This document shows positions 1 to 7,973 of a stretch of 16,591 nucleotides of DNA, one piece after another. Source of the stretch: DATACZ01 sp036258795 (GTDB lineage Bacteria; Actinomycetota; CADDZG01; JAHWKV01); the NCBI GenBank assembly GCA_036258795.1, contig DATACZ010000164.1:1-16591 (forward strand). Direction: 5' to 3'. Under the pieces are notes generated by a model, which was not told the origin of the DNA, ran no database searches, and worked only from the letters and a program-made list of their open reading frames with translations. Position 1 is the stretch's first letter; each line of letters opens with the position of its first letter. The position numbers were made by a program, and so were the translations under genes.

Positions 1-918
1 GGCCTGGCGGAAGGCCTCCTCTGCCGCTCTCAGATCTCCCATGCGCCTGCGGATCTCTCCCAGCTCGTAGAGGGCTTCGCCGGCGAGCTCGAGGTTGAAG
101 TCCTTCAACTCGTTGAAGGCCAGCCGCACGTCACTTTCAGCTTCCGCCCATGACCCCTTCAGCTGAATGATCTCCGCTCGCAGGACTCGGCAATGGCCTG
201 GAAACCCAGATATCGACTGGCGTTCGCACCATCGCTTGGCCGCCTCGGTCCACTCTCCGGCCCGACGGTAATCCCGGAGGCTCGATGTGGAGGTGATCGC
301 CATGCAGTAAATGAGGCCGGTCGCTTGGGGACCAAGCTCCCCACTCACTGCCGCCACGGTGGCCTCATCCAGCAGCGCCAGCCCCTTATCGACCTCTCCT
401 TGCGCCAAAAGAACCCGGCCCTGGAACATGAGACCGTAAGCCTGAAGATCTCTGTCACCGAATCGGGTGCCGATCTCGAGCAGCTTATCGGCGTGTTTGC
501 TGCTCGCCTCATGGTCGCCACCGTGGGACGCCATAAAGGCCTTTAGCAGGTACAGCTGCCCATGCTCGGGGCTCTCAGGTTCCCCTGCCAAGAGCCGTTC
601 GGCGGTGTTTGCCCATCCGCCGGCCATCGATTGAGCCAGCTTGCCCATGTAGTCACGTGCCAGGAAGACCGCCGCTTGTGCAGCCTGCCGTGGTTGGTCG
701 TTTTTCAGGTATCCCGCGTAGGCCTTTTGACGCGCCTCGATGTTCTCTTCGAGCCTTCCAGTCCACCAAGCCGCGTCGGCAAGTCGATCGAGATCCTCGG
801 GCCCAAGTGGTTCCTGTAAGGAGGCCTTGGTGAAGATGTCGAACGCCTCGCGCCATGCCCTTCGATCGATCGCTTCCCTGCCCGCCTCGAGAAGGGACTG
901 GCCAAGTACCTGACTCAC
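1..918 (-). CDS. TPR-repeat protein, N-terminal part of a LuxR/signalling-type regulator (partial, runs off left edge)
   Basis: Reading leftward from a GTG at 918, the frame stays open for 306 codons to the window edge, so the C-terminus is missing. The start follows a good Shine-Dalgarno (GAGGTGAT, minus strand, about 921-929). The product is soluble, almost all helical and alanine/glutamate rich, with repeated 34-residue-like helix pairs: early 'LADAAWWTGRLEENIEARQK', middle 'GEVDKGLALLDEATVAAVSG' and late 'RAGEWTEAAKRWCERQS'. These phrases match a family of actinobacterial TPR proteins that often end in a LuxR-type helix-turn-helix or follow a cyclase domain; that part is recalled family knowledge, and no DNA-binding domain is visible here. 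It lies 102 bp downstream of the UBP zinc-finger gene on the same strand, so the two may be co-transcribed. Coding is well supported by the codon pattern and start; the exact role (transcription regulator or scaffold) is uncertain. Confidence 0.85.
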   Translation of the reverse strand, partial: MSQVLGQSLLEAGREAIDRRAWREAFDIFTKASLQEPLGPEDLDRLADAAWWTGRLEENIEARQKAYAGYLKNDQPRQAAQAAVFLARDYMGKLAQSMAGGWANTAERLLAGEPESPEHGQLYLLKAFMASHGGDHEASSKHADKLLEIGTRFGDRDLQAYGLMFQGRVLLAQGEVDKGLALLDEATVAAVSGELGPQATGLIYCMAITSTSSLRDYRRAGEWTEAAKRWCERQSISGFPGHCRVLRAEIIQLKGSWAEAESDVRLAFNELKDFNLELAGEALYELGEIRRRMGDLRAAEEAFRQA

Positions 919-1020
919 GGGATCACCTCTTTGCCCAGCAACGCCATGAGCATTGTCGCGCTTAAAAAGGAAGTGCAGCCAAGGAATGAACGACTAATCC
1001 CGACGAGAGTCGAGGCTCGG

Positions 1021-1317
1021 TCAGGTATGCCAGGGCCCGGGTTTCAGGCCTTCCAGCTCGAACAAAAGCTCGTCCGCATAGCACCACAGCCATTCCTCTT
1101 CCGGTTCAAAGGAGCGAACGATGGGATGCTTCTCGCCGTAGGCGTGCCAGGTAGCGTGCCGGTTCTTGGAGTTGTCGCAGCACCCCACGTGGCCACAGGT
1201 CATACAGATACGAAGATGGTTCCACTCGTCCCCCATCTTGAGACAATCCTCACAACCGTCGCTTGACGGCTGTACATCTTTGATCGTGTCGAGATGCGAG
1301 CAATTGTCGGCACTCAT
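1021..1317 (-). CDS. UBP-type zinc-finger domain protein
   Basis: A 98-residue protein made almost entirely of one ubiquitin-hydrolase-type (zf-UBP) zinc finger. Visible ligands: C6-x-H8, C22-x2-C25, C38-x2-C41, C46, then histidines H54, H58 and H64, followed by the usual aromatic tail 'EPEEEWLWCYADELLFE'. In eukaryotes this fold binds the C-terminus of ubiquitin; bacterial stand-alone versions are common in Actinobacteria and have no firm function, so ubiquitin binding should not be assumed. The frame is open to 1386, but the ATG at 1317 is chosen because GGAGGGG lies 5-6 nt before it and the zinc finger starts immediately after. The extra 23 residues upstream look non-coding. It is divergent from the HdeD gene across 164 bp and upstream of the TPR gene on the same strand. 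Confidence 0.88.
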   Translation of the reverse strand: MSADNCSHLDTIKDVQPSSDGCEDCLKMGDEWNHLRICMTCGHVGCCDNSKNRHATWHAYGEKHPIVRSFEPEEEWLWCYADELLFELEGLKPGPWHT

Positions 1318-1481
1318 TGCGCCCCTCCAGCTTTCAACCAAAAGAGTCGAAATGCCTTGTTCAATGTCAGGTGGCCAGCATCTCATACTGAGCGGGGAAC
1401 AAGAGCGCTGATCAATTAATAAGAAAAGCCAAAGGGATAGCCTCTACTAAGGGGCCTACGCAGACTGAGGAGGTTGAGAGG

Positions 1482-2033
1482 GTGGCTCTTAACTTGAGCA
1501 TCTGGAAGAGCCTGGCCCTGAGAGGCGGCGCTGCCGTTGTGTTTGGCATTCTCACGTTGGTCTGGCCTGGAATCACCTTGTTGGCGATGGTCTTGCTGTT
1601 CGGTGTGTTTGCTTTAGTGCATGGAGCTTCCTACCTTGTGGCGGCCGCCTTCCGGGACCCGAAGACAGAGCGCCGTCGGGGAACCCTCCTGATCGTCCAG
1701 GCGGGCCTTGGCATCGTTACGGGAATCATCACGATCCTGTGGCCAGGCATAACAGCTCTGGCCCTTTTGTACTTGATTGCTGCTTGGGCTCTGATGATGG
1801 GGGCGCTGGAGGTGACAGCCGCCATTCGCCTGCGCAAGGACATCCGCAATGAGTGGATGCTCGGACTTGCCGGCATCCTTTCGTTGGTGGTCGGAGTCCT
1901 GCTGGTGCTGATGCCGGGTGCGGGAGCCATAGCGATCACCTGGTTGATTGGCTGGTACGCCCTGTTCATGGGCATTCTGTTTCTTGCGCTGGCGTTCAAG
2001 ATCCGCCGTATGCTGACGGCGGCAGCCACATGA
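1482..2033 (+). CDS. HdeD/DUF308 family membrane protein
   Basis: 183-residue integral membrane protein with about six transmembrane helices arranged as three related hairpins. Each hairpin carries the DUF308 pattern of a small-residue helix ending in a Pro-Gly turn: 'FGILTLVWPGIT' (about 21-32), 'GIITILWPGITALAL' (about 80-94) and 'VGVLLVLMPGAGAI' (about 137-150). The helices are separated by short basic loops such as DPKTERRRG. HdeD in enterobacteria is linked to acid resistance, but most homologues are uncharacterised, so only the family is firm. The start is GTG, supported by GAGGAGG about 8 nt upstream. It is first in a plus-strand run and is followed after 46 bp by the thioredoxin gene, so co-transcription is plausible. 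Confidence 0.9.
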   Translation: MALNLSIWKSLALRGGAAVVFGILTLVWPGITLLAMVLLFGVFALVHGASYLVAAAFRDPKTERRRGTLLIVQAGLGIVTGIITILWPGITALALLYLIAAWALMMGALEVTAAIRLRKDIRNEWMLGLAGILSLVVGVLLVLMPGAGAIAITWLIGWYALFMGILFLALAFKIRRMLTAAAT

Positions 2034-2082
2034 GCTCCCTAAACCGGCGCACCGGCGCAGGACCAAGTCGAGTGACGGAGTG

Positions 2083-2520
2083 ATGCCTGCGCCGTCTAAG
2101 GTGACCCAATGTCCGGAGTGTGGACGCAGGAATCGGGTGCCGGCCGCGGCTGCGGGGACCCCTCGCTGCGGGAGCTGTGGCGCCTCCCTTCCCTGGATTG
2201 CCGACGCCGACTACACGAACTTTGGCCAGGTGGTGGAGGACTCCAAGCTTCCGGTCCTCGTCGACCTGTGGGCCCCATGGTGCGGCCCTTGCCGGATGGT
2301 AAGCCCTGCGCTCGAGCAGCTTGCCCACAACTTTGCCGGGCGGGTGAAGCTGGTAAAGGTAAACGTCGACGACTCCCCTCAGCTCAGCCGGCGCTTTGAT
2401 GTCACGGGAATACCGACCCTGCTGGTGATGAATGGCGGCCGGGTCGTCGCTCGCCAAACGGGAGCAGCTCCTGAACCGGTGCTCCGACGGTGGCTGGAAC
2501 AGGCCCTTCCGACGGCCTGA
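2083..2520 (+). CDS. trxC: Thioredoxin with N-terminal zinc ribbon (Trx2/TrxC type)
   Basis: 145 residues (146 if the overlapping GTG at 2080 is used). An N-terminal zinc ribbon (CPEC at about 10-13, CGSC at about 29-32) precedes a complete thioredoxin fold. The redox motif WCGPC is at about 66-70, and the cis-proline segment 'GIPTLLVMNGG' starts near 109. This is the architecture of Trx2/TrxC, a cytosolic dithiol reductant for oxidised proteins and reductases whose ribbon is redox-sensitive. Length and domain order are normal. The start is uncertain: the CGGAG before the ATG is only 2 nt away, and a GTG at 2101 is also possible, though every option keeps both CxxC pairs. It lies between the DUF308 gene and the penicillin-binding protein, perhaps as part of one transcript. 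Confidence 0.92.
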   Translation: MPAPSKVTQCPECGRRNRVPAAAAGTPRCGSCGASLPWIADADYTNFGQVVEDSKLPVLVDLWAPWCGPCRMVSPALEQLAHNFAGRVKLVKVNVDDSPQLSRRFDVTGIPTLLVMNGGRVVARQTGAAPEPVLRRWLEQALPTA

Positions 2521-2557
2521 GTTTGTCTGTGGAGTCCACACGGATGCGAGGAGGACC

Positions 2558-4417
2558 TTGAGACGGCCGGCTGCAGTGGCGGCGCTGCTCTTGGTCGTAC
2601 TCGCCGCGGCAGGAGTAACCGCCTGGTACTTCTTCTTCCGGGACTCGCCAGAGCGGGCTGCCGCTGCCTACCTCGACGCCTGGGAGAAGTCCGATTACTC
2701 AGCAATGCGCCAGCTCGTCCTAGAGCCGCCAAAAGACTTTTCCGCCGTCAACGAGGCCGTCTTCAAGGACCTGCCTCTTGCCAGGCGCTCCTTTGACCTG
2801 GGGGAGATTACAACCGATGGGGGAAGCGCGGTGGCTCCGTTTACGGCAAGGCTCCGAGTTCGCACTCTGGGAGACTGGAGCTATAGGGCAAGGCTGGATC
2901 TGAAACGGCGCCAGGGCAACTGGTTCATCGACTGGTCGCCGTCTGCCATCCACCCGGACATGGAGCGCGGGGCCACCTTTAGCTCCACCAGAACGTGGCC
3001 GGAGCGCGGGAAGCTCCTGGCGGCCGACGGCCGGCCGCTCACCGAGACACGGCGGGCGGTCGTGGTGGGAATCGTGCCTCAGCGAATCAAGGACCGCAAC
3101 GCCCTAATTCAAGCCCTGGTAATCAACCTCGGCTCCGACCCGGCCCGGATCAGGTCCTTGCTGGATAAGCCGGGCGTTCGCCCCGACTGGTTCATTCCGG
3201 TGGAGGAGGTGACCGTCGAGCGCTATGAGACGGTGAAGCCGGCCATCTACCCGGTGCCGGGACTGGTTTTCCAGAACCGGCAGCTTCGCATGCCTCCCCG
3301 TCCGGGATTTGCCCAGCACGTGATCGGCAGGGTGGGAGAAGCGACCGCCGAGGCGCTGAAGCGTCTGGGCGAGCCCTATCGACAGGGCGATCAGGTCGGC
3401 ATTTCCGGGTTGGAGGCGGTTTTTGAAAGGAGGCTCGCCGGCCGGCCGTCGGGGCAGGTAGTACTAAACGACCCGGATGGGCAGCAGCTCGAGGTCCTGC
3501 ATAGCTTTCCGGGACAGCCGGTCGAATCAATTCAAACCACCCTTGACATCGATGTACAGACCGCAGCCGAATCCGCCCTGGACGGGGTGTCCTCACCGGC
3601 AGCGATCGTCGTAGTCGATACTCAGAGCGCCCAGGTTCGAGCGGCGGTCAGCCGCCCCGTTGCGGGGTTCAACCGAGCCTTCACCGGTCGGTACCCTCCC
3701 GGCTCATCCTTCAAGATCGTGACCGCCGCGGGACTGCTCAAAGAGGACGTCTCCGTCGATCAGACGGTCGAATGTCCACCGGAGACCAAGGTAGGAGGCA
3801 AGACCTTCCGAAACTTCGAGAGCAAGGGCCTGGGCAACGTACCGTTTCGCGAGGCCTTTGCGCAGTCGTGCAACAGTGCCTTCGTCAAGCTTGCTTCTTC
3901 GATAGAGGAGGAGGAGTTGGCGGGGGCAGCCCAGAACTTCGGCTTCGGCAAAAATTACTCTTTCCCACTCGATGTCGCCGGAGGCAGCTTCCCGGCCCCC
4001 CGCGACCTGACCGACCAGGCCGCCTCGGCAATTGGACAAGGGCGCGTGCAGGCCAGTCCCTTGCATATGGCGACGGTGGCAGCCGCGGTGGCAGGTTCCG
4101 CCTGGCGGCCTCCTCAACTGGTTGCCGGCCAGAGCCCCGGCACGACTGAAGCGCTCGAACCTCGAGTGGCCCAAACACTCCAATCACTGATGAGGCTGGT
4201 AGTCACCGAGGGAACTGGCGTCAGAGCCAGGGTCCCGGGCAAGGAGGTTTCCGGCAAGACCGGCACAGCTGAGTTCGGCACCAAGAGGCCGCCGGATACC
4301 CATGCCTGGTTCGTCGGATATTCCGGCTCCCATGCGTTTGCCGTTCTGGTAGAAGCAGGAGGTGTGGGAGGCGAGGTGGCGGCCCCCATAGCCGCCCGCC
4401 TGGTTGCGCGTTTATAG
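2558..4417 (+). CDS. Class B penicillin-binding protein, MecA-like (NTF2-like domain plus transpeptidase)
   Basis: A 619-residue D,D-transpeptidase that cross-links peptidoglycan at the outer membrane face. A short basic start and one membrane anchor (about 6-28, ending in WYFFF) lead to an NTF2-like MecA_N domain (about 33-130, beginning 'SPERAAAAYLDAWEKSDYSA'), a PBP dimerisation region with 'ERGKLLAADGRPL' near 147-159, and a transpeptidase domain with all three active-site motifs: SSFK (nucleophile S383, K386), SCN (437-439) and KTGT (567-570). The start is TTG at 2558 with GAGGAGG 3 nt upstream. The frame stays open back to 2432, but that region overlaps the thioredoxin gene and lacks a ribosome site, so the longer reading is rejected. 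MecA_N-type PBPs are often low-affinity, but resistance is not implied. The neighbouring thioredoxin may reflect a common envelope-stress transcript. Confidence 0.93.
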   Translation: MRRPAAVAALLLVVLAAAGVTAWYFFFRDSPERAAAAYLDAWEKSDYSAMRQLVLEPPKDFSAVNEAVFKDLPLARRSFDLGEITTDGGSAVAPFTARLRVRTLGDWSYRARLDLKRRQGNWFIDWSPSAIHPDMERGATFSSTRTWPERGKLLAADGRPLTETRRAVVVGIVPQRIKDRNALIQALVINLGSDPARIRSLLDKPGVRPDWFIPVEEVTVERYETVKPAIYPVPGLVFQNRQLRMPPRPGFAQHVIGRVGEATAEALKRLGEPYRQGDQVGISGLEAVFERRLAGRPSGQVVLNDPDGQQLEVLHSFPGQPVESIQTTLDIDVQTAAESALDGVSSPAAIVVVDTQSAQVRAAVSRPVAGFNRAFTGRYPPGSSFKIVTAAGLLKEDVSVDQTVECPPETKVGGKTFRNFESKGLGNVPFREAFAQSCNSAFVKLASSIEEEELAGAAQNFGFGKNYSFPLDVAGGSFPAPRDLTDQAASAIGQGRVQASPLHMATVAAAVAGSAWRPPQLVAGQSPGTTEALEPRVAQTLQSLMRLVVTEGTGVRARVPGKEVSGKTGTAEFGTKRPPDTHAWFVGYSGSHAFAVLVEAGGVGGEVAAPIAARLVARL

Positions 4418-4487
4418 CCATCCCGAGGGCTGCCTGAGGGTCCCGCGGTAAGCGAAAACGTGCCATAGTTTCCCCGGAGGTCTTTTC

Positions 4488-5120
4488 ATGGGGAACGAGG
4501 CAAGAGGGCCTGCAAGCGCCGGCCAAGATCTTGACCGGTTGGTGTCGGAGCTGGGGAAGAAGGGCTGGGACACAAGCCGGCTCGCATCCCTCCGAGCAGG
4601 CTGGGAAGCGGTTTGCCACGACCCCACGCATCGGGGAAGAGGCGGCAGCTCTCTCCCGGAGAACGCCCCAGACGGCGCGGATGAGGTGGGGGCCGAGGAA
4701 GACTCTGAACCGGCACCTGGATCGTGGTCAGGGGTTAGATACCGGCTCGATCCGCCAGGTGCGCCCGCTCCCGTCGCGATCAACTGTTCCGAGCGCGTGC
4801 ACCTGTGCAAGGCGGCCTGTTGCAAGCTGAACTTCGCCTTGACACCCGGCGAGGTGAGGTCCGGCAAGATCAAGTGGGATCGATCGCTTCCTTACCTCAT
4901 CGCTCACAACTCAAAGGGATACTGCGCCCACGTGGACGACAAGCTTGGGTGCACGATTTACGAGGATCGTCCCGCTCTGTGCCGGAGATACGACTGCAGG
5001 TCGGACAGCCGTATCTGGAAAGACTTCGAGAACATGATTCCCAACACTGAGTGGATCGAGGAGAACACCTCGAGCCCCAACCGGGTCATCCTTCGCAACG
5101 CCCTGCCAAGCATGGAGTAA
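4488..5120 (+). CDS. YkgJ-family cysteine-cluster protein with an N-terminal extension
   Basis: 210 residues. The C-terminal half (about 98-185) has the YkgJ/Fe-S oxidoreductase-like cysteine pattern: C100, C107, C111-C112, C146, C155, C165 and C170, within 'CKAACCKLNFALTP', 'GCTIYEDRPALCRRYDC' and 'RIWKDFENM'. Eight cysteines of this type are thought to hold a metal or iron-sulfur cluster; no reaction is established for the family. Residues 1-95 are charged, Gly/Pro/Glu-rich and probably partly disordered, with one more cysteine (C43). The ATG is certain: CCGGAGG ends 7 nt upstream. It starts 70 bp after the PBP gene and is followed 44 bp later by the cupin, in the same direction. Confidence 0.87.
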   Translation: MGNEARGPASAGQDLDRLVSELGKKGWDTSRLASLRAGWEAVCHDPTHRGRGGSSLPENAPDGADEVGAEEDSEPAPGSWSGVRYRLDPPGAPAPVAINCSERVHLCKAACCKLNFALTPGEVRSGKIKWDRSLPYLIAHNSKGYCAHVDDKLGCTIYEDRPALCRRYDCRSDSRIWKDFENMIPNTEWIEENTSSPNRVILRNALPSME

Positions 5121-5164
5121 CCTCCCAGGCGACGGACCGATCTGGCTGTCAGGGAGGCCGGCAT

Positions 5165-5548
5165 ATGGAACACACCCCCGCAGAGCGCATTGAGTGGACT
5201 CCCGCTCCCGAAGAGCACTTTACGGGCAAGGTTTGGTTCGGACCTTTGAGCAATGCCGAGGGCGGCATCAGTGCTCTCGCCGTCCATTTCGAGCCCGGCG
5301 CCAGGACGGATTGGCACTCGCATCAGCAAGGGCAGGTGCTTTATGTGGTGCAGGGCGCCGGACTGGTCCAAAACGAAGATGGCACCACCGTGGAGCTGTC
5401 GCCGGGTGACGTCGTCTATGCCCCTCCGGGCGAGCTTCACTGGCATGGGGCGGGGCCGAGCAGCCCCATGATGCACCTGTCGCTCACGATTGGGTCGGCC
5501 AGCTGGGAGCCGCGTAAGGTCACCGATGAGGAGTATGGGAACCGCTGA
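5165..5548 (+). CDS. Small single-domain cupin (hydroxynitrile-lyase-like metal cupin)
   Basis: 127-residue cupin with both conserved motifs: motif 1 'GARTDWHSHQQGQVLYVVQG' (H51, H53, Q57) and motif 2 'PGDVVYAPPGELHWHGA' (H94, with H92 nearby). The HxH...Q...H ligand set, with Gln in place of Glu, and the tail 'KVTDEEYGNR' resemble the manganese cupins related to the bacterial hydroxynitrile lyase of Granulicella and to (R)-mandelonitrile-lyase-annotated proteins. The natural substrate in such soil bacteria is generally unknown, so lyase activity is only a possibility. The start ATG at 5165 has AGGGAGG 7 nt upstream; the upstream extension of the frame overlaps the preceding gene and is not used. 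It is last in the plus-strand run, and its stop lies 29 bp from the convergent MscS stop. Confidence 0.9.
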   Translation: MEHTPAERIEWTPAPEEHFTGKVWFGPLSNAEGGISALAVHFEPGARTDWHSHQQGQVLYVVQGAGLVQNEDGTTVELSPGDVVYAPPGELHWHGAGPSSPMMHLSLTIGSASWEPRKVTDEEYGNR

Positions 5549-5577
5549 GCTAGGACACCTGGTCGGCTGACTGCGCC

Positions 5578-6492
5578 CTACTCCGACTGATCTCGGGAAA
5601 GCACTCCGTCCTCATCCTTGATTACGGAGGTCCCCGACTCGCTCGACTGCATCACCAGGGTAGTGGTGGTGTCCATCTCGATCCCTTCCTCATCGAACAC
5701 TTCTTTGACAAAGCGCCGATAAGCCCTGGCAACGGGGCGCTGCCTTCCGGGAACCGTGTTGATGGCCACACGGACTCTCAGCTGGGACTCCGTAAACTCC
5801 TCGACCCCCATGATTTCCGGCATCTCCTGGACCAGCGGGCCGATCTGATCATCGGCGGCAAGAAGTGATCCGGCTCGTAGCAACGCCTCCTTCACCTTGT
5901 CCAGGTTCTCGGTGTGCGGTACCCCTACGTCGACGATTGCCCTGGACCAGCCGGCAGAGGTGTTGGATGCAATCTTGATGTTGCCGTTGGAAATGTGGTG
6001 GAGGGTTCCGTCGATGGAGCGCACGGAGGTAAGGCGCAGTGAAAATCGCTCCACGATGCCGACCACTCCGTCGATGTTTACACGGTCTCCCACGCTGTAC
6101 TGATCCTCGAGGAGTACGAAGAAACCGGTGAGAAAATCGCGAACCAGGCTCTGAGCCCCGAACCCCAGGGCAACGCCCACCAACCCAGCCCCGGCGATCA
6201 TGGGTCCGATCTCTATCCCAATCTCGCCGAGTACTTGCAGCAGGGCGATGGTCCACACGGTGATCGAGAGAATGTGTCCGAGGATGGAGATGAGGGTGGC
6301 GGAGCGGTTTATGTGTCGATCGGTCCTGGCGTCTTGAGACTCGAGGCGCCTCTCAAACCGCCTCAGCAGGCGTCGGCCTGACCGCAGAAGGATCAGTGCA
6401 ATAACGAGCGTGAGGGCGATGCGTGGCAGGTGCGACACGCTCCAGTCCACCAATCCGCTGGGAAGATCTCGCCAATCAAACGACGGCCGCAA
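5578..6492 (-). CDS. MscS-family small-conductance mechanosensitive channel
   Basis: 304-residue membrane channel. Three helices are visible: TM1 about 22-37, TM2 about 67-88 and the pore helix TM3 about 97-128 with the Gly/Ala-packed 'GLVGVALGFGAQSLVRDF'. The MscS beta domain follows ('QYSVGDRVNIDGVVGIVERF', near 131-150), with 'TLHHISNGNI' and then a C-terminal alpha/beta part ending about residue 285. Such channels open when the membrane is stretched and release solutes during hypo-osmotic shock. The start is TTG at 6492, backed by GTGAGGTGAG just upstream on the minus strand; no ATG gives a complete TM1. The last 25 residues are polar and acidic. It is divergent from the cyclase gene across 164 bp and convergent with the cupin gene. 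Confidence 0.92.
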   Translation of the reverse strand: MRPSFDWRDLPSGLVDWSVSHLPRIALTLVIALILLRSGRRLLRRFERRLESQDARTDRHINRSATLISILGHILSITVWTIALLQVLGEIGIEIGPMIAGAGLVGVALGFGAQSLVRDFLTGFFVLLEDQYSVGDRVNIDGVVGIVERFSLRLTSVRSIDGTLHHISNGNIKIASNTSAGWSRAIVDVGVPHTENLDKVKEALLRAGSLLAADDQIGPLVQEMPEIMGVEEFTESQLRVRVAINTVPGRQRPVARAYRRFVKEVFDEEGIEMDTTTTLVMQSSESGTSVIKDEDGVLSRDQSE

Positions 6493-6656
6493 GCCTCACC
6501 TCACACGCTCGGGATGTTGAGCCTCCGACAGCACAATAAACAATGTAGGGCTGCCTACGCGCCTGGGCCCCGTGGATGGCTGAGCTTGGAAGCTACAGGC
6601 CGGGCGCAACACTTTGGTTCATCAAGCAGTACATCGGATAGCGTTAGGCCCGGCTC

Positions 6657-7973
6657 ATGGATGTGAAATACGCCCGCAGCGAAGATGTGTCGATCGCCTA
6701 TCAAGTCTTGGGAGAGGGCCCCATCGACCTGGTGCTCGTTCCGGGCTGGGTTTCCCATGTGGATTTTTTGTGGACCCATCCATTGATGGAGAGGTCCCTC
6801 AAAAAGCTGGCCTCCTTCTCCCGCCTGATCCTTTTCGACAAGCGTGGCACGGGGCTTTCTGACCGGGTACCCGACATTCCTAACCTGGAGACACGCATGG
6901 ACGATGTGCGGGCGGTGATGGATGCGGCCGGCTCGGAGAGGGCGGCGCTCCTGGGAATCTCTGAGGGTGTTCCCATGAGCGTTTTATTCGCCACAACCTA
7001 TCCCGATCGGACCAGTCACCTTGTGCTGTATGGGGCGATGGCGCGGTCGATCGCCACCGAGGATTATCCGTGGGCTCCGTATCCCGAGGCCGTCGAGATG
7101 AACCTTTCCTACGTGGATGAGTACTGGGGCACCGGATTCACCCTCGACGTGTTTGCTCCCTCCCTGGTCGACGACCCGGATTTTGCGGGGTGGTGGAGGG
7201 CGTTCGAAAGGAATGCCGCCAGTCCATCAGCGATGAGACAGTTGGTAAAGATGTTCGCCGACATCGACGTGCGCCACCTGCTTCCCTTGATCCGAATCCC
7301 GACCCTTTTGGTCCATCGAAAGGGCGACCGTGTGGCCAACTATCGAGGTGCTAAATGGATGGCCGAACAGATCCCGGGAGCCAAGTTCGTCTTGCTTCCG
7401 GGAGAGGATCATCTGCCTTTCTCAGGGGATAGCAACGCCGTATTCGAAGAGATTGAAGAATTCGTAACTGGGGTTCGCCCCTCTCCGGTTTTGGACCGGG
7501 TGCTTGCGACCTGTCTGTTCACGGACTTGGTCGGCTCCACCGAGAAGGCGGCCAAGCTGGGGGATGCTAGATGGCAGGACCTTCTCGAATCCCACCACTC
7601 GACGGTGCGGCGCGAGCTCCGGCGGTTCCGGGGCCGGGAGATAAAGACCATCGGCGACGGCTTCTTCGCAATCTTCGACGGCCCCGCCAGAGGTGTGCTG
7701 TGCGCCAAGGCAATGGCCCGGGAGGTTCGAACTCTCGGGCTCGAGCTGCGCGCCGGGCTGCATACCGGGGAGTGCGAGATCCTGAATGGAGATGTCCGCG
7801 GAATCGCCGTCCACATTGCTGCCAGGGTGGCTGCCATGGCCGGCCCCAGTCAGGTGCTGGTCTCTTCCACCGTCAAGGACCTCGTTGCCGGTTCGGAGAT
7901 CGATTTCGAGGATGCCGGCACTCACGTCCTCAAAGGTGTCCCCGGTGAGTGGCGGCTGTTCACGGCTAAGTGA
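6657..7973 (+). CDS. Alpha/beta hydrolase fused to class III adenylate/guanylate cyclase (LipJ/Rv1900c-like)
   Basis: 438 residues. The N-terminal alpha/beta hydrolase (about 1-272) has GISEG with nucleophile S102, acid D224 in 'HRKGDR' and H252 in 'GEDHLPF'. The C-terminal cyclase homology domain (about 283-438) has FTD with metal ligand D290, 'EIKTIGDGFFAIFDG' with K330 and D334, 'GLHTGE', and 'GIAVHIAARVAAMAG'. This is the domain order of Mycobacterium Rv1900c (LipJ). R390 of the transition-state pair is kept, but the partner asparagine position is H386, a variant that recurs in this subfamily as I recall it. Cyclases of this type work as dimers making cAMP or cGMP; the hydrolase substrate is unknown. 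The ATG at 6657 has no Shine-Dalgarno; an imperfect TAGGCC lies 6 nt upstream. The stop overlaps the next gene's start (GTGA), so translation is coupled. Confidence 0.93.
   Translation: MDVKYARSEDVSIAYQVLGEGPIDLVLVPGWVSHVDFLWTHPLMERSLKKLASFSRLILFDKRGTGLSDRVPDIPNLETRMDDVRAVMDAAGSERAALLGISEGVPMSVLFATTYPDRTSHLVLYGAMARSIATEDYPWAPYPEAVEMNLSYVDEYWGTGFTLDVFAPSLVDDPDFAGWWRAFERNAASPSAMRQLVKMFADIDVRHLLPLIRIPTLLVHRKGDRVANYRGAKWMAEQIPGAKFVLLPGEDHLPFSGDSNAVFEEIEEFVTGVRPSPVLDRVLATCLFTDLVGSTEKAAKLGDARWQDLLESHHSTVRRELRRFRGREIKTIGDGFFAIFDGPARGVLCAKAMAREVRTLGLELRAGLHTGECEILNGDVRGIAVHIAARVAAMAGPSQVLVSSTVKDLVAGSEIDFEDAGTHVLKGVPGEWRLFTAK

Noticed and set aside
193..546. Plus-strand ORF of 117 codons over the TPR gene
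   Set aside because: It is the antisense shadow of the minus-strand TPR frame, which has a ribosome site, continuous codon pattern and family-like repeats.
883..945. Short leader ORF just before the TPR gene (minus strand, ten codons ending at the GTG)
   Set aside because: Too short and without its own ribosome site; overlap of its TGA with the start is likely accidental.
1614..2066. Long minus-strand ORFs over the DUF308 gene
   Set aside because: They have no family features and are antisense to a clear membrane protein with a strong ribosome site.
2432..2557. N-terminal extension of the penicillin-binding protein into the thioredoxin gene
   Set aside because: It overlaps a confident CDS, lacks a ribosome site and would put about 42 polar residues before the membrane anchor.
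3192..3596. 134-codon minus-strand ORF inside the penicillin-binding protein
   Set aside because: Arginine/proline-rich shadow reading with no domain.
6614..6644. TTGGTT...TAGCGT promoter for the cyclase gene
   Set aside because: The 19-nt spacer is long and alternative -10 boxes nearby are equally weak, so it is not listed as a feature.
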